Assembly: GCF_021535045.1 (NCBI RefSeq)
Contig: NZ_CP091057.1
Span: 1-64,000 of the forward strand
Direction of reading: 5' to 3'
DNA: 64,000 nucleotides
Source of the DNA: Ornithinimicrobium sp. INDO-MA30-4
GTDB lineage: Bacteria > Actinomycetota > Actinomycetes > Actinomycetales > Dermatophilaceae
In this document: positions 50,386-59,990 of the stretch, piece by piece
Layout of the letters: each line of letters begins with the position of its first letter
Numbering within the stretch: position 1 is the first letter of the stretch
Position numbers and translations under genes: made by a program
Notes under the pieces: model-generated
Told to the model about the DNA's origin: nothing
What the model saw: only the letters and a program-made list of their open reading frames with translations
The model's database searches: none

Positions 50386-51174
50386 ATGACTGATAAGAAG
50401 GCGAACAGGGCGGGCAAGGATCCACCTAAAAAGGCGGGTTGGTGGGATCAGCGTTCGTTGTTAGTGCAGGTGGGTATGTCCGTTGGGGTGTTCATTGGGC
50501 TGTTGGTTGGGACGTTGCTGGGGTTGTGGCTCGGAGGATTGCTTGATGGGGGTATGGGGCCGGCTGTTGCTGCGGTGACAGTGCAGGCGGGTATTGGTGT
50601 GGGTGCTGTTGCGGTGGCGACGGTGGGTTTGCGACGTCAGCGTTCAACGGAGGAGGCGTTGAAGACTGAGAAGAAGCGAATCAAGAACGAGCAGAAGAAA
50701 GATCGGGAGAAAGCTGATCTTGACCGGGGTAATGCTGAGCGTGAGCGTGTTCGGGGTTTGAGGGATCGGTTTACGACGGCTGCTGGCCAGTTGGGTGATG
50801 AGAGCGCTGCGATCCGGTTGGCGGGCGTGTACGCGATGTCGGCGTTAGCTGATGACTGGCTGACCCAAGACGAGCCGGCGGAAGCGGAGGCACAGGTGTG
50901 TGTGGATGTGTTGTGTGCGTATCTGCGTACTCCGCGTGATCACGGGATGCGGAAGGAGGTTGAGCCCTATGACGGCGAGTCACCTACGTCGATCTCTAAA
51001 CATATGAAGGCGTTGTTTGGGCCTGGACCGACGGAGGTCATGTCAGCGATGGGCGTTCTCCCAGGTCAAAGATCTGAAATAGGTCCCTGCTATGTCGTTA
51101 AGAACCACCAGTCTTCGAGCGAAACCGATTATCTATTTGGTGAAGGTCTGGACTTTCTGCTGTTGCGCCCCTAG
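50386..51174 (+). CDS. Membrane-anchored protein resembling pentapeptide-repeat protein N-terminus
   Basis: 262 residues, intact frame. A Lys-rich cytoplasmic start, two TM helices (VQVGMSVGVFIGLLVGTLLG and AVTVQAGIGVGAVAVATVGL), a charged coiled coil KTEKKRIKNEQKKDREKADL, then FTTAAGQLGDESAAIRLAGV YAMSALADDW and CVDVLCAYLRTP. The last block is the standard beginning of actinobacterial membrane proteins that carry pentapeptide repeats, but no repeats follow; instead an unrelated short C-terminus appears. The gene may be truncated or a short family variant. Function unknown. Confidence 0.55.
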   Translation: MTDKKANRAGKDPPKKAGWWDQRSLLVQVGMSVGVFIGLLVGTLLGLWLGGLLDGGMGPAVAAVTVQAGIGVGAVAVATVGLRRQRSTEEALKTEKKRIKNEQKKDREKADLDRGNAERERVRGLRDRFTTAAGQLGDESAAIRLAGVYAMSALADDWLTQDEPAEAEAQVCVDVLCAYLRTPRDHGMRKEVEPYDGESPTSISKHMKALFGPGPTEVMSAMGVLPGQRSEIGPCYVVKNHQSSSETDYLFGEGLDFLLLRP

Positions 51175-51213
51175 AGTGCAAATACGTTTAGCGAATGCAG
51201 GGGAGAGGCAGCC

Positions 51214-51603
51214 ATGAAGCGAACCGCAAAAAAGTACACCGTTGGAGTTTTGGCAGGGTCTCTGTTGGGTTTCGGTTTAGTCGCTCCGGCACTGGCTGAA
51301 GGGAATTTCTCAGGATCGTTTAGTAGTTTTTATACTGACAGTCGGTCCAGAACCTGGTACGACGCCGCCAGCGACTCAAGTTCTAATCGCGTGTACTTCA
51401 ACAGCTGCAACAAAGACTTCTCCGTGAACATTCGCCGCGAGAGGTATGGTCCGGACGTAACCGTAAATACCAGTGAATACAAGGCCAACTGTTACGGCGG
51501 AGGAGACTCCATTTACTACACTCAGGCATCGTTTGGCGATAACTACCACTGGAGCGTAAGAAGTGGGTCAAACGTGAACGGTGCTTTCAGGGCTTGGTAC
51601 TAG
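51214..51603 (+). CDS. Small secreted protein, bacteriocin-like
   Basis: 129 residues with a clear Sec signal peptide (MKRTAKKYTVGVLAGSLLGF, cleavage after APALA, giving a mature start EGNFSG). The mature ~98 residues are rich in Ser, Tyr, Asn and aromatic residues, with two Cys (FNSCNKDF and ANCYGGG) able to form one disulfide, and a beta-rich look. GGGGAGAGG lies close upstream. The next native genes encode an ABC ATPase, a membrane partner and another membrane protein, the same company kept by lactococcin-972-like bacteriocins, although the sequence is not a clear match to that family. GC is lower than in neighbouring blocks. Confidence 0.5.
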   Translation: MKRTAKKYTVGVLAGSLLGFGLVAPALAEGNFSGSFSSFYTDSRSRTWYDAASDSSSNRVYFNSCNKDFSVNIRRERYGPDVTVNTSEYKANCYGGGDSIYYTQASFGDNYHWSVRSGSNVNGAFRAWY

Positions 51604-51623
51604 CAATACGGCAGTGAGGCTGA

Positions 51624-51633
51624 CCTTCTTCCC
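51624..51633. repeat. Left 10-bp target duplication of the ISAs1-family insertion
   Basis: CCTTCTTCCC directly before the IS left end, identical to 52940-52949 after the right end. Confidence 0.9.
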
Positions 51634-52939
51634 CAGGGCCTGGGAAAGGTCGCCTGGCAGGTGCTGTGACCTGGGAGAACGTTGGGGTCGTGACCGGCGT
51701 GGCGTGTGTGACGGATGTGGCCTGTGGGCTGGGATTGGAGTTCCTACACAACGACTCCAGACCGAGGGCCACATCCGTCGATGCCATCTTCCCCGACTGT
51801 CGGCGCGAGCAGACTCGAACGCGCCGATGACCTCATGTCCACGCTCGCCCGCGTGCCTGATCCCCGCGCCCGACGAGGAAGGCGTTACCCGCTGGCAGGG
51901 CTGCTCGCCGTCGCGGTCAGCGCCGTCCTGGCGGGCGCGAAGTCGTTCGTCGCGATCGGCGAGTGGGCCGGTGCGCTGCCTGCGGAGTCGCTGGGCGGAC
52001 TCGGACTTGACCGGGCACCGGAGGCCTCGACCCTGCGCAAGCTCTTCGCCCGCATCGACGCAGCAGCGCTGGACCTCCAGCTCGCTGCCTATGCATGGGC
52101 ACGGGTGGAGGTGATCCAGGGGCGACGCGTGATCGCGATCGACGGCAAGAGCGTGCGAGGAGCCCGCGACAGGCGCGAGGCCAACGGGGCCATGCCCCAC
52201 CTGGTGGCCGCGCTCGACCACGGGACCGGCGTCGTCCTGGGGCAGGTTGCGGTGACCGCCAAGTCCAACGAGATCCCCGCCCTCAGGGAGCTCCTGGCCG
52301 GGTTCGACCCTGCTGACCTGCACGGCTGCGTGGTGACGGTGGACGCTCTGCATACCCAGACCGACACCGCGGACGCCATCCTCACCGCTGGGGCGGACTA
52401 CATCTTCACCGTCAAGGGCAACCAGCCCAACCTCCTCAAGGCACTCAAGCAGCTGCCCTGGAGCAAGATCCGCGTGGTTCGCAGAGCACCGAACGCGGCC
52501 ACGGCCGACGCGTCACCCGCACCATCAAGGTCACCGACGCCCCCGCCTGGATCGGCTTCGCCCAAGCGGCCCAGATCGCCCAGCTCCGCCGCACCGTCAC
52601 CCGGCACGGGAAGAAGAGCGTCGAGGTCGTCTACCTCATCACCTCCCTGCCCCACACCAGCGCAGCGCCCGCAGTCCTCGCTGCCTGGACCCAGGGCCAC
52701 TGGAGCATCGAGAACAAGCTGCACTGGGTCCGCGACGTGACCTACGACGAAGACCGGTCCCAGGTCCGCACCGCCCACGCCCCTCACGTCATGGCCTCCC
52801 TACGGAACACCGCGATCGGACTCCTACGCCTCGCAGGCTGGAGCAACATCGCCGCCGCCCTCCGACACCACGCCCGCCAACCACCCGAAACCGTGACATG
52901 GCTCCTCACCTGCTGAAACCCGACTTTTCCTCGGCCCTG
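51634..52939. mobile_element. ISAs1-family insertion sequence, 1,306 bp
   Basis: Ends are defined by imperfect inverted repeats starting CAGGGCC (left CAGGGCCTGGGAAAGGTCG at 51634-51652; right end inward CAGGGCCGAGGAAAAGTCG; 16 of 19 match) and by the perfect 10-base duplication on both sides. One transposase gene inside. It sits between the bacteriocin-like gene and its ABC genes. The intact duplication shows simple insertion and little later change. Confidence 0.9.
51781..52916 (+). CDS. ISAs1-family transposase (frameshifted)
   Basis: About 378 residues. [40 protein letters not shown] with the ISAs1 N-terminal box, the first catalytic Asp in [16 protein letters not shown], the second in [20 protein letters not shown], and [17 protein letters not shown]. 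After an indel near 52490: [20 protein letters not shown] and [20 protein letters not shown] with the catalytic Glu of the YREK-like box. Ends VTWLLTC-stop at 52916. All DDE residues are present. Confidence 0.9.
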
Positions 52940-52949
52940 CCTTCTTCCC
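52940..52949. repeat. Right 10-bp target duplication of the ISAs1-family insertion
   Basis: CCTTCTTCCC, identical to 51624-51633. Confidence 0.9.
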
Positions 52950-52966
52950 TATGGGGTTTCTTAGTG

Positions 52967-53722
52967 ATGTCACCTGAGTACACTAGTAGAATGCTGCAAA
53001 CAAAGTCTGTGTCGTTCAAATACAGGGGAATCAAGCGCCGTCAGGTTCTGAAAGAAGTAGAATTTACGCTACCTAAAGGGTCGCGGGTGCTGTTGTTGGG
53101 ACCGAACGGCGCCGGAAAGTCAACTCTGCTGAAACTGTTATGTGGGTATGAGAAGCCGAGCTCAGGCAGTGTTTCGGTGGGCGGAGTCACGAGTAACAAG
53201 GCTTTGCGCTCTGGGGTCTCCTGGATGCCACAAGATGCTCGGGCGCTGAGGGGCCTTTCGGTGCACGACCAGATGGAGTATGCAGGTTGGTTGTGCCGGT
53301 TGTCGAGGAAGGACTCTCAGTCTAAGGCTGCGGATATCCTTCGTCGTGTCCGGCTGGCCGACAAGCGTCATGAAGCTGCTGCCTCCTTGTCGGGGGGGCA
53401 GATGCGGCGTCTAGCCTTGGGGCAGGCGCTAATGTCGCCCGCATCCTTCCTCCTGTTAGATGAACCGACTGCGGGCCTTGACCCAGCTCAGTCGGCTAAT
53501 TTCCGGGAGATGCTTACTGAACTGAGCAGCGAGGTTGGGCTCCTGATTTCGACGCACTTGGTCGCTGATATTGATGGGCTTTTCGACCGAGTCGTGGTCA
53601 TTCTGGATGGCTCCATCCGCTTCGACGGCACGCTGGATGAGTTTCGAGCGTTGGGGCCCGATGCTGAATCATCGAGCCTGGCCAGCGTCTTCACCCATGT
53701 CGTTTCCGGAGGTCTGCATTGA
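52967..53722 (+). CDS. ABC transporter ATP-binding protein
   Basis: About 251 residues, intact: VLLLGPNGAGKSTLLKLLCG (Walker A), GVSWMPQDARAL (Q-loop), ASLSGGQMRRLALGQALMSP (signature), FLLLDEPTAGLDP (Walker B), and ISTHLVAD (switch His). ATG 52967 or 52991 (MLQTKSVSFKYRG); neither has a strong ribosome site. The ATPase of an ABC-2-type exporter or self-protection pump, paired with the membrane gene whose TTG start overlaps its stop. The promoter region was separated from the secreted-protein gene by the IS. Confidence 0.9.
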   Translation: MSPEYTSRMLQTKSVSFKYRGIKRRQVLKEVEFTLPKGSRVLLLGPNGAGKSTLLKLLCGYEKPSSGSVSVGGVTSNKALRSGVSWMPQDARALRGLSVHDQMEYAGWLCRLSRKDSQSKAADILRRVRLADKRHEAAASLSGGQMRRLALGQALMSPASFLLLDEPTAGLDPAQSANFREMLTELSSEVGLLISTHLVADIDGLFDRVVVILDGSIRFDGTLDEFRALGPDAESSSLASVFTHVVSGGLH

Positions 53723-54929
53723 GCGTTTGGGTGGCGATCAGATGGTCTGGAGCGGTCTGGGCCCTGCCGCTAATCTTTGCCGTCTCTGTCTACGTCGCGG
53801 TTATGGAGCGGGCCTACGTAGACGTGGGGTATGACCTAGCCGAGATAGCCCGGAGCTTGGGAGGGTCAATCCTGGCTGGTCCGGTTCTGGCAGCGATCTG
53901 CGCTCTACGGGCGCGGCCCTTGTGTGAGTATCTGCAGTATCAACGCCCACGCAAGGGAATGTTGACCTCTGTCGCCTTGACGTTGTGGCCTCTTCTCCTC
54001 GGCGGCCCACTTATGGTGTGCTTGGCCGTGGTGAGCGTAACCAGGGCTGTCCCCACGAGTTCCCTTGGCCTGCTCATGATGGCCGCAGTCTTTTTGTCTG
54101 TATGTGGCTGCGCTTGGCTCGGAGTGCTCGCCGCGATTTCCCTGCCGCGGGTGCTTGCAGCCCCGGTTGCAGCGGTGGTGTGTTTTGGCTGGATTGCCCT
54201 TCCACGGGGAACTCTGAGCGTCGCCCTGCGTAATATCAATTCGACGTTTGATATGTGCTGCGCCTCGACATCTCAGCCCTCTGACGGAGCCTTCTGGGGA
54301 TCGATCACTTTCTCAGTCATGCTGATTGTCGGGGCGATGATCCTCATCTCCAGCCTCAACCGGACCCGTTGGCGCAGGCCCACCCTCTTGGTTGCCGTTG
54401 TTACTCTGATGTTGGGTTCCGCAGGAGTCGCCACCGCGGCAGCACATGCTTCAGATAGCAACCTCAACGTTAATGGAGTCCAGGCACGCGGCGAAAGCAC
54501 TGTCTGTCGCACTCAGGAGGGCCTCACAGTATGTGTATGGCCCGAAAACGTAAACCGAATCGGCGAAGCCCTCGAAACAGGGCTAGAGTTCAACGCGGGT
54601 TTGGAAGGGTCGGTCTACAACCCATTAGCCATATGTCGGAAAAAGCCAACGAAGCCCCGGTCATGTTCGTGGCTAATGTGAGGTTTAGCGATGTTGCTTT
54701 ACGGCAATCTATCGCTCGTGGCCTGGTGCCGGAAGCAGACACCTGTTTTACTGAGTCGGAAACACCGGCGACTGAAAAGTTAGCCAGAAAGTATGCGCTA
54801 TTGGGAGGCCTGCCGCTAAGTAGCCTGGTCCAGGCGGGCGTCTCAGGTAGCGAGCTATCTGATTTGCAAAAATTTGCTGAATCCCGGGTGATGAACAAGT
54901 CGGCGCTATCCAAGCAGCCCAATCTTTAG
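53719..54929 (+). CDS. ABC transporter membrane protein with C-terminal extracytoplasmic domain (frameshifted)
   Basis: About 404 residues. Six to seven helices, for example VWALPLIFAVSVYVAVMERA, LTLWPLLLGGPLMVCLAVVS, LGLLMMAAVFLSVCGCAWLG and ITFSVMLIVGAMILISSLN. After the last helix (LLVAVVTLMLGSAGVATAAA) comes an outside domain with ESTVCRTQEGLTVCVWPENV, a paired-Cys motif I know from actinobacterial ABC-associated membrane proteins (DUF7224-like). An indel near 54605 leads to GLQPISHMSEKANEAPVMFV and the end at 54929. Partner of the ATPase; export of the secreted peptide or immunity to it is inferred from position. Confidence 0.72.
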
Positions 54930-54950
54930 TTGAGCAAGAATGCGTGGTAG

Positions 54951-55565
54951 ATGATCCAAGCGGCTGAAACCTACCTCAAAGTAAGACGCTTGACGCTCTT
55001 CGTTGCAGCCACCCTGGCTTTCGCAGCGCTCTGCGCGATGTCGCAACAGCGAGTCCTCGAAGTCCCAGGGATCTTCGGCGGCGGAGCTGGCTCACTGCCG
55101 CTTAGCGCCATCCCCGTGCTGTTGCTTGCGGTAGCCCTGGCCTATTCGTTCAGCGCGCGACACGCCTACTTTGAGGCATGTGCTCCACGACAACTCGCCG
55201 TCTGGGACAGCGGCCTCTTCCTCGCGATGCTGGCCCTCGTCTGCGCTGTGCTCGGTCTGGCAGCGCTACTGTTTGGCATCGAAACTGCCACGATAGTCAG
55301 GCACGCTCTCCTGCTGTGTAGCGCTACAGCGATTGTCGGGAACATCACCAACTACGAGCTGGGAGCCAGCGCAGCCACCCTCTGGCTACTCACGGCCAGC
55401 GTCTATGGTCCTCGACTCGACCACACAGAATATATTCGCCTCTTCCAACCAGAAGCGTTACCAGAGTTTGCCTGGGCCCTAGCCGCAGTCCTGGTCCTGA
55501 CTTCTGTTGCGTCGTTCTACGTGCCAGCTAGGCTTGCGTTCCACCATCAGGGCAACCTGGCGTAG
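54951..55565 (+). CDS. Membrane protein of the ABC operon
   Basis: 204 residues, intact. Helices around residues 16-34 (LTLFVAATLAFAALCAMS), 49-66 (LPLSAIPVLLLAVALAYS), 86-110 (SGLFLAMLALVCAVLGLAAL), 117-130, 140-155 and 174-195. No motif recognised. It starts 21 bases after the previous gene and shares its strand, so it is probably a second transmembrane partner or an immunity-type protein. Confidence 0.6.
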   Translation: MIQAAETYLKVRRLTLFVAATLAFAALCAMSQQRVLEVPGIFGGGAGSLPLSAIPVLLLAVALAYSFSARHAYFEACAPRQLAVWDSGLFLAMLALVCAVLGLAALLFGIETATIVRHALLLCSATAIVGNITNYELGASAATLWLLTASVYGPRLDHTEYIRLFQPEALPEFAWALAAVLVLTSVASFYVPARLAFHHQGNLA

Positions 55566-55801
55566 AACCACTGCCTCCCACCAGGCGGTGCACAGCGTTG
55601 CTACAACTGGTGTCCCGAAAACGCATCAACTGGAACATAGGTAACGCCATCGTCGCTTCCCCGCTCGCTAGGCTGACTGGTCTGAACCGCCGTCTAATCG
55701 CCCGCATAGAGACCCTGAACAGGCAACATTACATAATATTGATTATCGGCGCTCTGGATGGGCCCTTGCAGATAGCAGGGAACGCTCCGTTTTCTAGGGC
55801 C

Positions 55802-56781
55802 TCAGTCGACGTTGAGCAACGCTGAGTCCTGGCGAATCTGATCGAGAATCTCGTCAAAGGTGGGCGCTGCCTCGCTGCCGTAGTACAGCTCTTTCATAGC
55901 AGTGTCATGCCGATGAGCTAGTTCCTGGGCGAGGCCTGACTCTGGGTTGAACGCTGCACATCTAGCGAATCCCCCTTAGGAGGCTTCGCATCACCGTTAA
56001 AGGCTGCTGACACTTGATAGCAGCTCTTGAGGATCGCTCCAAACTCCTCTTTGTCCTCGAGGAGCTTCCGGACTTCACCTGTTTTGAGAAGCTGGTAGAT
56101 GTCATAGAACTGACGCCCGATCCGTGGCAACCCATGGATGGGGACTTCATGTGGGGTGGCAAAGTTATTGACTCGAAGAAGCTTCTCTATCAACGTACGG
56201 CCAGGGTGCAGGACCAGAAAATCAAAGCTCTGCAGATCGTCCCAAGCGTCGACATCGAAGCCAGCCAATAGCAACTGTCGGCCCATGAGCGAGCTAATCT
56301 GGCGCTGGTCGCTAGGGTCGCTTCCTCCAGACTGTCCCATTTCTAGGAGAACACTAGCCGGATCAGCAATACCTTCAGATGGAGCCTCAGAATGGTCAAG
56401 AGGTGGTTCTAAATACCCCTTGCGATGGTAGGCGCCCGGTTCCCCTCCGGATTGTGCATCAGTGATCTTTGCGTCAATGAAGGAGCCTGCGTCCGTCATG
56501 ATCTGTTTCATGGCCCGCCTGGGGGCCCTGGACACACTGTCTGGGTCCACGAGGAGCAGGTCGAGATCTTCAGAGAAGCGCTCTATGATTCGAAGTTTCT
56601 CTAGGCTTGTTCCACCTTTGAAGATGACTTCTCCTGGGTGCTCTTTCGAGATTCCGCGCAGTACCTCACAAACCCAATAGTCCTTCTCAACAGCGAGTGG
56701 AATTACCCCAAGTTGCTCTGCTGCCGCCAAGATTGTTGCTGCGAACTCCTCGGGCTCAGCTTCGCGCCAAAGATGAGTCAC
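55802..56781 (-). CDS. abiEii: AbiEii-type nucleotidyltransferase toxin (frameshift near end)
   Basis: About 326 residues. MTHLWREAEPEEFAATILAA, EKDYWVCEVLRGISKEHPGE, VIFKGGTSLEKLRIIERFSE, DLDLLLVD: the GG(T)S and DxD of the DNA polymerase beta-like fold are present, with VLHPGRTLIEKLLRVNNFA as a conserved later motif. An indel near 55960 leads to SGLAQELAHRHDTAMKELYY and the end ALLNVD-stop at 55802. In AbiE the toxin transfers nucleotides to tRNA and stops growth, also giving abortive infection. ATG overlaps the antitoxin stop by four bases. Confidence 0.87.
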
Positions 56782-57452
56782 GAGGCAACCAGTTCCTGGG
56801 GTCGCGCAACTAGATCGGCCAAGTCAGGCCGATCGGCCGTAGTCAACAACTCGGCTAACCGGGTCTTCACGTCTTCTGGCTCAGTCACTGATGCCGCAGC
56901 CAGTCGCTTGGCGTCCAGGGTGCCTGTCCTCAGCAAATGCTGGAGTATCTTCTCTGCGGCTGGCGATGGCTCCTCAACCACATCCTCCCACCGCGACAAC
57001 ACCTCCAGGAGTGCCACTTCACGTGGCCTCAACCCAGCTTTCACTCGACCGGTCCGGCTATTCCTCGACACGAAGTGAAGGGAACCCAGATCAGTCGGCG
57101 CCCGCATAGGGACGGCAAAATCCTGCTTCCTAGGGATTTGGGTCGACAACCTCAGTAGGTTTGCTGCAGCAAAGCCAGCGGGGCCAACACCAAGCCCGGG
57201 AACCAATTCAGCCACGAGCCTCTCAGGTGGTGGCGGCGACATGCCCAAGGGTGTCCGACGTCCGCGCCAATACAAGCCTCGTCTGACACGACGCAACTCA
57301 CCTTCATCGACCAGACGCGAGAGCAGATGGTGAGTTGTTGAGCCTTTCAGCAAGAAATCCTTGGGTTGCCAAAACCTTGACGACGAGGACAGGATCCTGT
57401 CTTTGGCCTCAGCCGCACCCTTCCGATCGCGTGGAAGAGTTTCGGCACTCAC
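56778..57452 (-). CDS. abiEi: AbiEi-type antitoxin / transcriptional repressor
   Basis: 224 residues, intact. N-terminal winged helix: RILSSSSRFWQPKDFLLKGS, TTHHLLSRLVDEGELRRVRR, GLYWRGRRTPLGMSPPPPER; then the C-terminal domain with FAAANLLRLSTQIPRKQDFA, VPMRAPTDLGSLHFVSRNSR and LRPREVALLEVLSRWEDVVE. This matches AbiEi antitoxins (DUF6088-like), which repress their own promoter and neutralise AbiEii. Two long direct repeats immediately upstream are the probable operator. Confidence 0.85.
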   Translation of the reverse strand: MSAETLPRDRKGAAEAKDRILSSSSRFWQPKDFLLKGSTTHHLLSRLVDEGELRRVRRGLYWRGRRTPLGMSPPPPERLVAELVPGLGVGPAGFAAANLLRLSTQIPRKQDFAVPMRAPTDLGSLHFVSRNSRTGRVKAGLRPREVALLEVLSRWEDVVEEPSPAAEKILQHLLRTGTLDAKRLAAASVTEPEDVKTRLAELLTTADRPDLADLVARPQELVAS

Positions 57453-57471
57453 AGAACCCTACCTCCGTGTC

Positions 57472-57524
57472 TCGATACGAATAACTGCACTAACTGTACA
57501 GTATTTCGATACGAGTAACTGCAT
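57472..57524 (-). promoter_or_regulatory. AbiEi operator: two 19-bp direct repeats
   Basis: TCGATACGAATAACTGCAC (57472-57490) and TCGATACGAGTAACTGCAT (57506-57524) differ at two positions and are 34 bases apart. They lie 20-72 bases before abiEi, over its expected promoter. Confidence 0.7.
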
Positions 57525-57623
57525 TACTGGAGATGTCCCTCCCGGTCAAAGTGATACGACATGGCACGACGCTGCACCGCGTCTGGTGTTGATTCTGAGT
57601 TGCGTCTTGGGGTAGTTGGGTGT

Positions 57624-57658
57624 GTGGTGCCCACCGAGGGGGGGTCGGTGGGCACCAC
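57624..57658. terminator. 14-bp perfect stem hairpin between convergent/tandem units
   Basis: GTGGTGCCCACCGA (57624-57637), loop of seven G, TCGGTGGGCACCAC (57645-57658). It lies between the abiE promoter and the 3' end of the replication gene, so it may stop replication-gene transcription reading on the minus strand. Otherwise nothing is seen in 57525-57875. Confidence 0.5.
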
Positions 57659-57875
57659 GCGGCAAGGAGCACGATTAGTGGCTGGGAAAGCCACCCGCGC
57701 TCGACTAGCCGATTGGGCGAGGGTTATTAGAGGAGGGGATCCCCACCTTCGCCCAAGCAGTGAGGTTAGCAGCGTTGAGGTTGTTGCTGCTGGAAAGCCT
57801 GTGGACAGCACGGACTGTAGGGCTTAGAAGCTGAGATTTGGCGACACTGAGCCTGAGCGCTTCTGTTGATGTTCA

Positions 57876-59868
57876 TCAGGAAGCGTTTTGAGCGGACGCT
57901 TCCTGTACTGGCGTCGCAGAAATATCGTCAGGAGCGGCAAGAGACTCTAGGAGTACCCTGGCTTGTCGGTAGTCGGCACGCCCAGCCGCAGTGCGGGGGT
58001 GTGCGCCGTAGACGTTCGTGCCAATGTCCGGCAGTAGGCCTAGTTGTCCCGGTCCTGGGCGTGAGCGCACGCTTAACCGCCGCGGTGCTTTCATCCAAGC
58101 TTCTTCGGAAAGCCACCAGCCCCACAACTGCCGCTCGAGGTGGTACGTCTTTGCTCTGACTGCTAGCCGGCCATCGACGCCTAGTTGGCGTGACACCTTG
58201 CGGCGCCGGTCTTGTCTTGGGCGACGCCAACCAGCCTTAGACCTCAACACAATGCCCGCCACGACTAACCGGTCAAGCACAAACAAAGCCTGCTCCTTCG
58301 TGGCTCCCACCAACCGACAAACCATCCCCAGATCAGTCGTTTCAGTACCCAACCGGGCAAAGACATTCCCAGCAAAAACCCCAAGAGCAGGAGCACAACT
58401 GAAGACATCATGGGAGGAAGCGACAGTTCTGGAGGTGAGATCAGTGAGGAGGATGGATCGTTCAGCAGTGCCACTACCAACAGCGGGGCGTGGGTCCACT
58501 TGTGACCGATCTGTATCGGTAGCACTGTGGATAACAACTCCGGGCCTGACGCACCACGTTGCACCATGGGGCCCATCAGCTGGTACCACCCGTGTCACCC
58601 AACCGTCTGCGGCCAGTGCCCACAACGCCGTACGGGCTGTCTCACGACCGATGCCAGCCAGAAGAGCCAGGCGTCGGATGTCAGCTTCCACGGTGACGTC
58701 GAGGGCCTGCAGCGCGAGGATGCTCAGCACATCGAGAACTCGACGATGACCAGGCCCAGCCCCCGTGGCCCAACGCCCCCGGCAGCATCAGCCTTGGCCT
58801 GCACCGCCCGAACGTGAGTGGCGATCTCATACGCCCGGATATCGAAGGTGGGGTCCTGACCACCTTCGCGTTGGTTCGTCGCCACATAGGTGACTGCTTT
58901 GTCCCATTGGCGTCTCAGCAGCCGCTGAGCGTCTTCGCGACTGCGACGTTTACGTTGGCTACGTTCGCGGTAGGTCCGGATGTGCTCTAGTCCGGGTTTG
59001 GTGTCGACGAGGGCTGCGACCTCGGCGTAACGCCACTTCGCCGCGGCCGCGCCCATCAGGACCCGCCATAACACGGCGGACGCATCACCAGAGGCAGCAT
59101 CCTCATCAAGGGCGGCCGCACTGATCGCTGACAGGTCACGCCGTGGGCCAGGCAAATGCAGCTGGCCATGCTCATCGACAGGGATCGGAGTACGCGCATC
59201 CAGTGAATGGGAAGGTTCAACATCGCCCACGAGTAGCGCCAACCTGGCAACGAGGTCTTTGACCTGGGCTCGGGTCCCTGTCGGGTTAGCCAAGGTCGAG
59301 GTATCACCACTCAGGACGGTCGAGACCCCACCGGAACGGTGCGGTGACCCCGGCGGGCGCAGGCAGCCAGTAACAGGGTTAGTCAAGGGTGCTATGTCGA
59401 GGCTAGGGCACAGGGCACGAGCCAATCGGGCGAGCGTGGCCACCAGGTCTGCTTCGACACCCTCGGTCAGTGCCAGCCACACGTGCCGGCCCCCGAGGGA
59501 CCCGATTCGCAGATGACCGCTGGTAAGCCAACCTCACTGAGGAACCCGGCCAGGGTCTGGGCATCTCGGGCAGATGCAGGTGCCGATCCCTCAGTTTTGG
59601 CGTCGAAGTCGAACCCGATGAGTCGGAACTGGCGGTCCGTATCAGTTAGGTGCACCGCCCACGGGCGCTGCGGGATGTCCCCATCGACGCTGTGATCGGC
59701 ACCTGGCCGGTACTCATTAAGTACGTGCCCATAGGCGTCAACAGCAGCGATCCGCACCTTTGCCCGCGGGCTCATCGCCGCAGTCAGATGCCAAAAATCG
59801 CCATCTCGGGCGTTTTTATCGGCGTTTCCTGCACCGATTTGGCGCCCAGGTGTTAATCTGGGTAGCAC
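57876..59868 (-). CDS. Plasmid replication protein, primase-polymerase type (frameshifted)
   Basis: About 660 residues. GTG 59868 has AAGGAGG five bases upstream. The N-terminal archaeo-eukaryotic primase-like domain shows RQFRLIGFDFDAKTEGSAPA (catalytic DxD) and ICESGPSG then GRHVWLAL (SxH-type motif), then LDIAPLTNPVTGCLRPPGSP HR. A basic linker RERSQRKRRSREDAQRLLRR follows; after a shift near 58730 a C-terminal winged helix ADIRRLALLAGIGRETARTA LWALAADGW and a second one TDLGMVCRLVGATKEQALFV. Breaks near 59475 and 58735. Primase plus winged helices is the design of actinobacterial theta-plasmid Rep proteins. The start of replication is expected near this gene. Confidence 0.72.
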
Positions 59869-59932
59869 AAAGCCTCCTTCCCCAGGGATTCACATCGGGA
59901 ACCGGGTCGTAACCGGTTTTCTACTTCGACTG

Positions 59933-59958
59933 AAGGCTCCTGTTGGCGCAGGGGCCTT
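59933..59958. terminator. Hairpin in the leader of the replication gene
   Basis: AAGGCTCCTG (59933-59942) and CAGGGGCCTT (59949-59958) pair at 9 of 10 positions around a six-base loop, between the upstream small gene and the rep gene. It could be a terminator or a leader structure that tunes rep expression. Confidence 0.45.
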
Positions 59959-59990
59959 AGTCATGTCTGGGGCACTGCCCAGATCAAGGT

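Noticed and set aside
55598..55825. A 75-codon plus-strand frame after the ABC operon
   Set aside because: No ribosome site, no recognisable motif, and it runs into the abiEii 3' end in the opposite direction.
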